Under the pieces are notes generated by a model that saw nothing but the letters and a program-made list of their open reading frames with translations, was not told where the DNA came from and ran no database searches. A stretch of DNA of 5,056 nt, taken from Chamaesiphon sp. GTDB taxonomy: Bacteria; Cyanobacteriota; Cyanobacteriia; Cyanobacteriales; Chamaesiphonaceae. The stretch spans positions 1 through 5,056 of the forward strand of contig JAJAZF010000596.1 of the NCBI GenBank assembly GCA_026785875.1, in the 5' to 3' direction. Made by a program: the position numbers and the translations under genes. This document shows, one piece after another, positions 1 through 5,056 of the stretch (its first letter is position 1; every line of letters starts with the position of its first letter).

Positions 1-1745
1 GATTTACCCGCTGCTACCATTGGGTAACAGTTTTCATTCCGCTTGACTTGAGCATTGAGTAACACGGGGCCATTGTGGGCTAACATGGTGGCGATCGCCT
101 CTGGTAAGTCTTCCCGACTATTAACGGTCATCCCCTTAATCCCATAAGCCTGTGCTAACAGCATGAAATCGGGCTGGGAGGGTGCCATTTCCGAAGAAGA
201 GTAGTTTTCCTCATAAAAGGCTTCTTGCCACTGTCTGACCATCCCTTGCCAGCCATTATTGATGATGATGATTTTGACGCACAAGCCGTATTGTTTGAGC
301 GTCCCGAGTTCTTGAAGATTCATCTGGAAACTGGCATCGCCGCTGATACAGATCACTTGCTCGTTGGGGAGTGCCATCTGCGCGCCCATTGCGGCGGGTA
401 CGCCAAATCCCATCGTCCCCAATCCAGCACTAGAAATCCAGTGGCGGGGGAGGTTATTGAGGAATTGAGCCGCCCACATTTGATGTTGACCGACATCGGT
501 AGTGTAGTAAGCATCTGGTGCTTGACGACGACATTCGACCATGACTTCTTGGGGTGCGAGTAAGCCCTCGTAGCTGGGTGCAACTAGGGGATTGTCTACG
601 CGCCAACCATCGATCGTTTCGAGCCAGGCTCTGGTCTGTTCGGGATTTCTCCCTAAACCTAGTTCGTGTACCCGCTGGAGCAGTTGAATTAAGACTTGTT
701 TGATATCGCCGACGATGGGGACATCTGGGGTGCGATTTTTGCCGACTTCAGCGGGATCGATGTCGATGTGGATCACCTTGGCATCTGACGCAAATTCTTC
801 GAGTTTACCCGTGACTCGATCGTCAAATCTCGCGCCGACAGCGATGAGTAGATCGCAATCAGTTACTGCCCAGTTAGCATAGGCTGTACCGTGCATTCCC
901 AGCATCCCGACTGAGAGGGGATGAATTTCATTAAAGGCACCTTTCCCCATCAGGGTAGTAGTAACGGGGATTTGGAACAGTTCGGCGAGTTGCTGGACTT
1001 GTTCGTGAGCACTAGCCGAAATTGTCCCACCACCAATGTAGAGTAATGGTTGACGACTTTTGGCGATCAGTTGAACTGCTTGGTTGATTTGGCGAGGATT
1101 GCCGCGTACTGTGGGCTTGTAGCCAGGTAATTTGACGCTACCAGGTGCGACGGGGGTATAGTCGCACAACTTCGCACCGATATCTTTGGGGATGTCGATC
1201 AAGACGACCCCCGGACGACCCGAAGCGGCGATGTAAAATGCTTCTGCGACGATTCGCGCCATGTCGGCTGGGTCGCGGACAACGTAGGAATGTTTGACAA
1301 TGGGTAGTGTAATCCCGTAAATATCTGTTTCCTGAAAGGCATCGGTACCAATCACGTAACTAGGGACTTGTCCGGTGACAACTACCAACGGAATTGAGTC
1401 CATTTGGGCAGTGGCGATACCTGTAACGAGGTTTGTAGCTCCAGGGCCAGAAGTAGCAAAACACACGCCTACTTGTCCGGTAGCGCGGGCATAGCCGTCG
1501 GCGGCATGAGCGGCACCCTGTTCGTGACGCACGAGGATATGCTTGACTTTGCCTACGGCTTCAAATCGATAAATTTCGTCATAGATGGGGAGGATCGCCC
1601 CACCAGGATAGCCGAAGATATGTTCGACACCATGACGATGGAGACTATCGAGCAGCGCGTAGGCACCAGTCTGACGTTGAGATGTCGCGGTGACGATTGG
1701 CGATGGTTGGGTAGTTGCTACTTCGATGACACGTTGAAAGACCAC
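1..1745 (-). CDS. ilvB: Acetolactate synthase large subunit, 3' end cut by window edge
   Basis: Acetolactate (acetohydroxyacid) synthase catalytic subunit. It joins two pyruvates, or pyruvate and 2-oxobutyrate, in the first common step of valine, leucine and isoleucine synthesis, using thiamine diphosphate, Mg and FAD. The frame gives 581 complete codons and is still open at position 1. Seen in order: an N-terminal ThDP-family domain with FGYPGGAILP (about 44-53) and the catalytic Glu in RHEQGAAHAADGYARATG (E75); GQVPSYVIGTDAFQE (125-139); the FAD-region motif ARFDDRVTGKLEEFA (305-319); and the C-terminal ThDP/Mg motif beginning SGDASFQMN (G469, D470) and ending in NN (496-497). Known cyanobacterial homologues are somewhat over 600 residues, so a few dozen residues should be missing. 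The GTG start is preferred because GAGG lies 7 nt upstream, there is no in-frame ATG before codon 115, and no ATG occurs between the upstream stop and this GTG. P128 and W506 match residues that are P and W in inhibitor-sensitive enzymes. The small subunit (ilvH/ilvN) is not in view. Confidence 0.97.
   Translation of the reverse strand, partial: MVFQRVIEVATTQPSPIVTATSQRQTGAYALLDSLHRHGVEHIFGYPGGAILPIYDEIYRFEAVGKVKHILVRHEQGAAHAADGYARATGQVGVCFATSGPGATNLVTGIATAQMDSIPLVVVTGQVPSYVIGTDAFQETDIYGITLPIVKHSYVVRDPADMARIVAEAFYIAASGRPGVVLIDIPKDIGAKLCDYTPVAPGSVKLPGYKPTVRGNPRQINQAVQLIAKSRQPLLYIGGGTISASAHEQVQQLAELFQIPVTTTLMGKGAFNEIHPLSVGMLGMHGTAYANWAVTDCDLLIAVGARFDDRVTGKLEEFASDAKVIHIDIDPAEVGKNRTPDVPIVGDIKQVLIQLLQRVHELGLGRNPEQTRAWLETIDGWRVDNPLVAPSYEGLLAPQEVMVECRRQAPDAYYTTDVGQHQMWAAQFLNNLPRHWISSAGLGTMGFGVPAAMGAQMALPNEQVICISGDASFQMNLQELGTLKQYGLCVKIIIINNGWQGMVRQWQEAFYEENYSSSEMAPSQPDFMLLAQAYGIKGMTVNSREDLPEAIATMLAHNGPVLLNAQVKRNENCYPMVAAGK
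91..98. repeat. HIP1 octamer GCGATCGC
   Basis: A perfect HIP1 palindrome in the ilvB coding sequence. It encodes part of EAIAT near the visible C-terminal end. It supports cyanobacterial origin together with the many CGATCG hexamers elsewhere. Confidence 0.9.
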
Positions 1746-1752
1746 AAATAAA

Positions 1753-1756
1753 CCTC
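1753..1756 (-). promoter_or_regulatory. Shine-Dalgarno site that fixes the ilvB GTG start
   Basis: The minus strand reads GAGG, then seven bases (TTTATTT), then GTG at 1745-1743. This is a standard ribosome-binding site and spacing, and it decides the otherwise ambiguous start. The sequence just upstream (about 1760-1785) is very AT-rich, with TATATATT-like stretches on the minus strand, and could hold a -10 element. No convincing -35 partner was found, so no promoter is called. Confidence 0.7.
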
Positions 1757-1860
1757 GTAATAGAATTAAATATATATTTTTAGCTACGGGACTGGCGATG
1801 AGTAGTGTTGTACTGAGATTTGGATGCCAAGTTACCGCAGGATCTGAGCTAATTGTCTAT

Positions 1861-1901
1861 TATCTATCGGTTGTCGATCGGCGATCGATAGATATATCTA
1901 T
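1861..1901. repeat. Nested inverted repeats in the ilvB upstream region
   Basis: TATCTATCG at 1861-1869 is the exact reverse complement of CGATAGATA at 1886-1894, with a 16-base loop that itself contains CGATCG. Overlapping its right arm is a perfect 14-bp palindrome, ATAGATATATCTAT, at 1888-1901. The two structures share bases and cannot both form at once. They lie about 115-155 bp upstream of the ilvB start, so they could be a regulator site, part of a leader RNA, or just low-complexity AT/CGATCG sequence. The rest of 1757-2031 shows nothing else I can support. Confidence 0.5.
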
Positions 1902-2031
1902 TTTAGGCTTGTCAGATTCGATTCTCCAAGGGAAATTCGGGTGGGAATGTCCGAAAGTTAAGATCGTGTGGAGTAGGATTAACATTTTCGACATCAAATC
2001 GCCTGAAACTGTTGTATGGAGCAGAAACATC

Positions 2032-2130
2032 TAGCGATCCTAAATCAGATCCTTGCGATCGGATACTGGTGCGTTACGGCTTGCGCCTAACACACCCTAC
2101 CTCAATCTAGCTGATAATTTAGGATTGCTA
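2032..2130. mobile_element. MITE-like element with terminal inverted repeats and TA flanks
   Basis: The left end GCGATCCTAAATCAG (2034-2048) is matched in inverted orientation by CTGATAATTTAGGATTGC (2111-2128). The arms differ by one substitution and a three-base insertion in the right arm. Each end is bordered directly by TA (2032-2033 and 2129-2130), the target duplication expected for IS630/Tc1-mariner-type transposition. The interior is about 60 bp, non-coding, and carries an imperfect palindrome (2068-2096). Small non-autonomous elements with TA duplications are well known in cyanobacteria. Assignment to the IS630 type is inference from the TA flanks alone, since a dinucleotide match is weak evidence. 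It could also be a dispersed palindromic repeat of another origin. Confidence 0.55.
2068..2096. repeat. Internal imperfect palindrome of the MITE-like element
   Basis: GGTGCGTTACGGC (2068-2080) pairs with GCCTAACACACC (2085-2096) around a TTGC loop, with one C-A mismatch and one bulged C. It resembles the GTGCGTTAGGC-type dispersed palindromes that recur between genes in many cyanobacterial genomes. The mismatch and bulge suggest an ageing copy. It sits centrally between the terminal repeats at 2034-2048 and 2111-2128. Confidence 0.6.
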
Positions 2131-2136
2131 TAGATA

Positions 2137-2153
2137 GTGGGCAATGCCCCCAC
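2137..2153. repeat. Short GC hairpin joining the MITE-like element to the heptamer array
   Basis: GTGGG (2137-2141) can pair with CCCAC (2149-2153). An alternative core, GGGCA/TGCCC, lies inside it (2139-2149). No T-run follows on either strand, so it does not look like a simple intrinsic terminator. On the minus strand it would come in the exbB 3' region, just after the heptamer array. Confidence 0.45.
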
Positions 2154-2243
2154 CCTAAAACCTAAAACCTAAACCCTAAACCCTAAACCCTAAACCCTAA
2201 ACCCTAAACCCTAAAACCCAAAGCCTAAAGCCTAAAACCTAAG
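2153..2243. repeat. Telomere-like CCCTAAA heptamer tandem array
   Basis: About 13 units in 91 bp. The core 2174-2208 is five exact CCCTAAA copies in a row, continuing into CCCTAAAA (2209-2216). Outer units are degenerate: CCCTAAAA, CCTAAAA and CCTAAA on the left, and CCCAAAG, CCTAAAG, CCTAAAA and a partial copy on the right. On the minus strand the unit is TTTAGGG, identical to the plant-type telomere repeat. Seven consecutive GGG tracts with 4-5 base spacers (2174-2219) meet the standard G-quadruplex pattern in the exbB sense direction. The array ends one base before the exbB stop codon, so it would form the start of that mRNA's 3' untranslated region. The perfect centre and decayed edges are what copy-number slippage produces. 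It is not CRISPR, since there are no spacers. Confidence 0.97.
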
Positions 2244-2244
2244 A

Positions 2245-2925
2245 TTACCGGATAAAATCTGGATCTGGATCGAGATTGCCCGTCGATTTACGTTGAGTAT
2301 TGAGCCAATGCTCGCGGTAGAGTAGTTCTAGCTGATTTCCCGCGCTTCTGAATAGCTTGATTTGACCGGAAATTAGTCCTTGAAACAGCCGATAAAAACC
2401 AAGACTGACGATCGCGACTACCATACCTGTAGCGGTAGTATACAGTGATTCACTAATCCCTAGTGTGACATTAGAGCCAGCCGAAGTACCTAGATCGCCT
2501 AATTTGATCCCACTCAGAGAGCGAATCAATCCGATTACGGTGCCTAAGAGTCCGAGCAAAGGAGCGAGGGCAATAATTGACTCCAGCATCTTGTCACCCT
2601 TTCGCATCGTCGCTAATTCCTCTTCTGCGGAGGCTTCGAGGGCGAGTTTAAATGTCTCAGGATCGGGATTTGTCCGCTTGAGTGGGGCATAGAGAAATCG
2701 ACCGATTGGTTTGCGATTGCGTTCTTGTTTGGCAATTTGGGCGGCGGTGTCCCATTCATGATTGGCACTGGCTTCTAGTACGCGCTCGACTAGCTCTTCC
2801 TCTCGCCTAGTCGTTTTGAACCAAAACCACAACCGCTCCAAAATAGTCGCTATGGATAAAATCGATAGCCCAAACAACGGCCACATGACTAGGCCACCTT
2901 TCTCAAATAGTTCGCTAGCATTCAT
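2245..2925 (-). CDS. exbB: MotA/TolQ/ExbB-family proton channel protein
   Basis: A 226-residue inner-membrane protein of the family that, with ExbD/TolR partners, uses the proton gradient to drive envelope processes such as TonB-dependent uptake. Three membrane segments are visible: about 12-34, 116-137 and 156-181. A large charged cytoplasmic region lies between the first two, which is the ExbB/TolQ topology. Family motifs are APLLGLLGTVIGL (121-133), whose T129 aligns with the TM2 threonine of E. coli ExbB, and GISESLYTTATGMVVAI (156-172), whose T164 aligns with the TM3 threonine. The length is close to that of E. coli ExbB (244). The start at MNASELFEKGG is chosen because family members begin in this way just before TM1. 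Its Shine-Dalgarno is poor, while the in-frame ATG at codon 14 has purine-rich GAGAAAGGTGG upstream. No exbD or tonB follows in the 500 bp downstream. ExbB is the best label, though the exact substrate system is unknown. Confidence 0.9.
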   Translation of the reverse strand: MNASELFEKGGLVMWPLFGLSILSIATILERLWFWFKTTRREEELVERVLEASANHEWDTAAQIAKQERNRKPIGRFLYAPLKRTNPDPETFKLALEASAEEELATMRKGDKMLESIIALAPLLGLLGTVIGLIRSLSGIKLGDLGTSAGSNVTLGISESLYTTATGMVVAIVSLGFYRLFQGLISGQIKLFRSAGNQLELLYREHWLNTQRKSTGNLDPDPDFIR

Positions 2926-2983
2926 AATTATCAGTTGGTATTCAATCTCTAGCAGTTAGCAGAAACCAAGAAAAATGTGTCTG

Positions 2984-3010
2984 AATCTACAGTACCATCA
3001 GGCTTGTCAA
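2984..3010 (-). promoter_or_regulatory. Possible sigma70-type promoter for exbB
   Basis: On the minus strand, an exact TTGACA (3010-3005) is followed after 15 bases by TAGATT (2989-2984), a four-of-six match to TATAAT with TG directly upstream. The spacer is shorter than the ideal 17. It lies about 60 bp before the exbB ATG in the divergent region. The same TTGTCAA block (3004-3010) is repeated exactly at 3044-3050, and on the plus strand could serve as a weak -35 for the glycosyltransferase gene, but no good -10 was found for that direction. Confidence 0.3.
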
Positions 3011-3060
3011 ACAGCTCCCAAAATCATTTTATTACCATGAAAATTGTCAATCCGATCGAT

Positions 3061-3063
3061 AGG
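3061..3063 (+). promoter_or_regulatory. Shine-Dalgarno site of the fused glycosyltransferase gene
   Basis: AGG (in ATAGG) precedes the ATG at 3069 by five bases (TTCTT). It is short but properly placed, and supports the start that gives MSSTLLIIFTRYPTPG, the usual N-terminus of the first domain. Confidence 0.5.
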
Positions 3064-3068
3064 TTCTT

Positions 3069-4358
3069 ATGTCATCAACGCTCTTAATTATCTTCACACG
3101 TTATCCTACCCCAGGCGCAGTCAAAACTCGCTTGATTCCTGCTGTGGGAGCCGCAGGTGCGGCAATGTTGCACCGTCAGATGACCGAATCTACCCTTTGC
3201 AAAGCGCGAGAACTGTCTCAGCCAATCGCGGTGCATTTTGATGGGAGCGACAGCCAACAGATGGCAGACTGGCTGGGTACAGACTTAGTTTATCAGTCTC
3301 AAGGGTCAGGCGATCTGGGGGTGCGGATGGATCGATCGATTGCTTCTGCTTGTCAGTCAGCACGAGTAGTTCTCATCGGTACGGATTGTCCTGAATTAAC
3401 TGCGGATATACTTGCACAGGCTTTTGAATATTTGCTCGAACGCGATCTAGTATTGGGAGCGGCATTGGATGGGGGCTATTATCTGATTGGAATGCGTCAG
3501 CCTCAGCCTGAATTATTTGTCGATGTCGATTGGGGTACCGATCGAGTATTGCAACAAACGATCGAAATTGCCAACTCCTTGAATTTATCAATCGGTTATC
3601 TACCTAAACTTGCTGATATCGATCGTCCAGAAGATTTACCATTATTAGCACCAGCGGGATTAGGAGCCAAAATATCGATCGTTATTCCCGCACTGAATGA
3701 AGCGGGGACAATCGATCGAGTACTAGCTAATATTCATCCCCTCCCAAATGTAGAAGTAATCCTAGTCGATGGAGGTTCAAGCGATGACACAGTATCGATC
3801 GTGCAAGGATTGGGCGGGAAGGTAATCTCCGCCCCAAAGGGACGCGCTCATCAAATGAATGTGGGAGCTAAGGCAGCAACGGGTGAAATCCTGCTGTTTC
3901 TCCATGCAGATACTTTTTTGCCCTTGGGCTTCGAGACGATGGTGCGATCGACTTTGCAGCCACCGCTAAAGGGACAAAAATCCGCCCCTGTAGCTGGAGC
4001 TTTTTCACTCCAAATCGACGATCCGCTGCCGAGTTTGAGATCGATCGAATGGCTGGTAGCATGGCGATCGAAATGGCGACAAATGCCCTACGGCGATCAA
4101 GCAATTTTTCTGAGAGCGGAGACATTTTGGGAACTCGGTGGTTTTAGAGAAATGCCGATTATGGAAGATTTTGAACTGATCCGACGATTGCAACGCCGAG
4201 GGCGAATTGAGATCCTGAGTGCGCCTGTGGTGACTTCGGCGCGTCGCTGGCTCCAGCGGGGAGTCTGGCAAACGACGTTAATCAATCAAGCGATCGTCAT
4301 TGGTTATTTAGTGGGAGTTTCACCTGCACGATTGGCGAGTTGGTATCGTCGTAAGTAA
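3069..4358 (+). CDS. Two-domain glycosyltransferase (TIGR04282-like fused to TIGR04283-like)
   Basis: A 429-residue protein with two nucleotide-sugar-transferase-like domains. Residues 1 to about 193 match the CofC-like DUF2064/TIGR04282 family: FTRYPTPGAVKTRL (9-22), GTDCPEL (104-110), ALDGGYYLIG (132-141), DVDWGT (152-157) and LADIDRPEDL (181-190). Residues about 201-429 form a GT2-family GT-A domain of TIGR04283 type: SIVIPALNEAGTI (203-215), DGGSSDDT (234-241), LHADT (278-282, DxD-like with D281), YGDQAIFLR (341-349), MEDFEL with the probable catalytic base ED (365-370), and RRW (392-394), followed by a more hydrophobic tail. The joint APAGLGAK (194-201) is short. Both families are usually separate adjacent genes and are annotated as arsenosugar biosynthesis glycosyltransferases near ArsM and the radical SAM protein ArsS, neither of which is visible here. 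All key motifs are intact in both halves. The acceptor is not known from sequence. Confidence 0.93.
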   Translation: MSSTLLIIFTRYPTPGAVKTRLIPAVGAAGAAMLHRQMTESTLCKARELSQPIAVHFDGSDSQQMADWLGTDLVYQSQGSGDLGVRMDRSIASACQSARVVLIGTDCPELTADILAQAFEYLLERDLVLGAALDGGYYLIGMRQPQPELFVDVDWGTDRVLQQTIEIANSLNLSIGYLPKLADIDRPEDLPLLAPAGLGAKISIVIPALNEAGTIDRVLANIHPLPNVEVILVDGGSSDDTVSIVQGLGGKVISAPKGRAHQMNVGAKAATGEILLFLHADTFLPLGFETMVRSTLQPPLKGQKSAPVAGAFSLQIDDPLPSLRSIEWLVAWRSKWRQMPYGDQAIFLRAETFWELGGFREMPIMEDFELIRRLQRRGRIEILSAPVVTSARRWLQRGVWQTTLINQAIVIGYLVGVSPARLASWYRRK

Positions 4359-4451
4359 CAACATAGTCTCGTGGCAAAGTGTAAGTTATTTGACGCTGCG
4401 GAGATCTTCGCATCCCAACCACCACATTCCCTCGAAAAAATCGGGAATATT

Positions 4452-4490
4452 CGATCGCCTAATATTATTTATCGCCCTAAATGGCGATCG
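4452..4490. repeat. CGATCGCC inverted repeat at the broken end of the DUF2330 remnant
   Basis: CGATCGCC (4452-4459) is repeated in inverted form as GGCGATCG (4483-4490). A tighter alternative stem, ATCGCC (4471-4476) with GGCGAT (4483-4488), has a six-base loop that contains the stop codon of the DUF2330 remnant. These are HIP1-like sequences. No T-run follows on either strand, so a terminator role is weak. The region 4359-4451 between the convergent reading frames holds no other supported feature. Confidence 0.45.
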
Positions 4491-4716
4491 GAACGGGTAC
4501 AACGGCAAAATCTTTGATGGCTCCCTGGAAGTCATTTGCCATTGTCAGGATGGGACGATCGCCATTTCGAGCGATGACTACTTGAGATGCTCGATCGAAT
4601 AACTTGGCATCTGCGCCACCAACATAGAAGCCCCAAAAGGCGATCGCTTTAGTCGCAAAACTTAGGACAAGAATACCAGCCAGACATAAACTAATAATAA
4701 TTCTAGATATACTCAT
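4477..4716 (-). pseudogene. DUF2330 protein, N-terminal remnant
   Basis: The 79-residue frame starts with a clear signal peptide or membrane anchor: MSISR, a hydrophobic run, then a likely cleavage after AIA at residue 26. It continues into the N-terminal signature of DUF2330 proteins, which are secreted or envelope proteins of unknown function: GFYVGGADAKLFDRASQVVIARNGDR, then LTMANDFQG and KDFAVVPVP (28-76). It then stops at TAG (4479-4477), where the full-length family continues for a few hundred residues, so most of the domain is lost. Family members as I know them read FCGFYV and FAVVVPVP; here the Cys is Trp (residue 28) and one Val of the VVV run is missing. The ATG at 4716 is chosen because it places the signal peptide at the N-terminus; an upstream ATG at 4782 would add 22 residues. 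No Shine-Dalgarno is visible. A functional short secreted protein is the less likely alternative. Confidence 0.65.
4640..4647. repeat. HIP1 octamer GCGATCGC
   Basis: A perfect copy of the Highly Iterated Palindrome typical of cyanobacterial chromosomes, here inside the signal-peptide codons of the DUF2330 remnant. A second copy lies at 91-98 within ilvB. These are taxonomic markers rather than local regulatory sites. Confidence 0.9.
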
Positions 4717-4717
4717 T

Positions 4718-4734
4718 AGTAGATAGTAGATAGT
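4718..4734. repeat. Short tandem heptamer before the DUF2330 start
   Basis: AGTAGAT is repeated twice, plus AGT, immediately upstream of the DUF2330 remnant's ATG (minus strand ACTATCT units). It occupies the place where a Shine-Dalgarno would be expected, and none is present. It is too short to be significant on its own. Confidence 0.5.
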
Positions 4735-4828
4735 GGTTTTGTAGACGCGGACTGATGCGATCGAGATGATACTGCCATTCAAGATCCAAGCTTTGGCGAT
4801 CGAGTTCCTGGATTTTGATAAATAACTT

Positions 4829-4858
4829 TAGATTCTGGCGACAGGTTGCCAGAATCTA
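4829..4858. repeat. Perfect 11-bp hairpin with 8-base loop
   Basis: TAGATTCTGGC (4829-4839) and GCCAGAATCTA (4848-4858) are exact reverse complements around GACAGGTT. No T-tract follows on either strand, so it does not fit a classical intrinsic terminator. It lies 18 bp upstream of the small interrupted ORF at 4877 and about 110 bp upstream of the DUF2330 start on the other strand. It could be a regulatory RNA hairpin, an operator, or a dispersed palindromic repeat. The rest of 4735-4828 holds nothing I can support. Confidence 0.75.
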
Positions 4859-4876
4859 CCAGCAAGCTGAGACAAT

Positions 4877-5008
4877 ATGAGAGTATTTAGTGATGTTGTC
4901 AGGTAAGCAGTTATCGGCTTACTCATCGCTGGATTAATCATCCTTGTGCTGACAGTAGGATTTACTACTGCATGGGTGTGGAGTTTTGTAGCTAATTCAT
5001 TTAAATAA
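4877..5008 (+). pseudogene. Small single-span membrane protein frame interrupted by a stop codon
   Basis: From ATG at 4877 the frame reads MRVFSDVVR, stop (TAA 4904-4906), then AVIGLLIAGLIILVLTVGF (4907-4963), TTAWVWSFVANSFK and a final TAA at 5006-5008. Ignoring the internal stop, it would be a 43-residue protein with a short basic N-terminus, one strongly hydrophobic segment of about 20 residues and an aromatic-rich exit, like small cyanobacterial membrane proteins. One C-to-T change (CAA to TAA) would explain the stop. No good start with a Shine-Dalgarno lies between the stop and the hydrophobic part, and the ATG itself has only a weak GAG upstream. I do not recognise the family. The frame may be a decayed gene, a sequencing error, or chance. 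Positions 5009-5056 show nothing further. Confidence 0.35.
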
Positions 5009-5056
5009 TCGCTCCAACGAAGTCGATCGACCTAGCAATGCGTGCGGTAAAATTGA

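Noticed and set aside
225..563. Plus-strand open frames inside the ilvB region, also at 700-882 and 1404-1751
   Set aside because: They lie antisense to a strongly supported acetolactate synthase reading frame and show no protein-like features of their own.
1798..2034. 78-codon plus-strand open frame between ilvB and the repeat cluster
   Set aside because: No recognisable domain, no Shine-Dalgarno, composition follows the CGATCG- and AT-rich repeats, and its end runs into the MITE-like element. Read as a chance frame.
2153..2243. Eukaryotic telomere contamination, or a CRISPR array
   Set aside because: The array is short, imperfect, and joined directly to bacterial genes on both sides. There are no spacers between units, so it is not CRISPR.
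4397..4412. Near-perfect 16-bp palindrome TGCGGAGATCTTCGCA as a terminator for the glycosyltransferase gene
   Set aside because: No T-run follows on either strand, it has no loop bases, and one pair is G-T. It may be chance.
4385..4470. Minus-strand frame beyond the DUF2330 stop, including a Trp/Cys-rich stretch GMWWLGCEDLRSVK
   Set aside because: I checked all three minus-strand frames for a continuation of DUF2330 after a frameshift. None resembled the family, and the stretch has no start or ribosome-binding site.
4390..4602. 70-codon plus-strand open frame downstream of the glycosyltransferase
   Set aside because: It overlaps the DUF2330 remnant antisense and has no family-like features.
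4717..4782. Upstream ATG at 4782 as the start of the DUF2330 remnant
   Set aside because: It would place 22 residues ahead of a well-formed signal peptide and has no Shine-Dalgarno. The ATG at 4716 puts the signal peptide at the N-terminus.

Overview
The window reads as chromosomal DNA from a cyanobacterium. CGATCG is very frequent, including inside genes, and there are two full HIP1 octamers (GCGATCGC at 91-98 and 4640-4647). The protein sequences fit this: a cyanobacterial-type acetolactate synthase, a stand-alone MotA/TolQ/ExbB protein, and the start of a DUF2330 protein. The species cannot be named from what is visible.

Layout. Positions 1-1745 (minus strand) hold most of ilvB, the large catalytic subunit of acetolactate synthase. 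Its C-terminus lies beyond the left edge. Positions 1746-2244 have no convincing gene and are packed with repeats: an inverted-repeat cluster (1861-1901), a MITE-like element of about 99 bp flanked by TA dinucleotides (2032-2130), a small GC hairpin, and a telomere-like CCCTAAA heptamer array (2153-2243) that ends one base before the stop codon of the next gene. Positions 2245-2925 (minus) encode an ExbB/TolQ-type proton-channel protein without an ExbD partner in view. A 143-bp divergent intergenic region follows, then a 429-residue plus-strand fusion of two glycosyltransferase-like domains (3069-4358). Facing it on the minus strand is a truncated DUF2330 gene (4477-4716). The right end holds an 11-bp perfect hairpin (4829-4858) and a small membrane-protein frame interrupted by a stop codon (4877-5008).

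The genes do not form an obvious common pathway. ilvB serves branched-chain amino acid synthesis, ExbB serves energy transduction or envelope transport, and the fused glycosyltransferase belongs to families linked to arsenosugar biosynthesis, although no arsenic gene is visible. Two of the five protein-coding loci look broken and repeats fill the gaps, so the intergenic parts appear to be eroding and repeat-prone.

The best leads are the heptamer array (it gives seven G3 tracts in the exbB sense direction), the MITE-like element with probable TA target duplication, the two-domain glycosyltransferase, and the interrupted small membrane ORF. No clearly new multi-gene system is visible.
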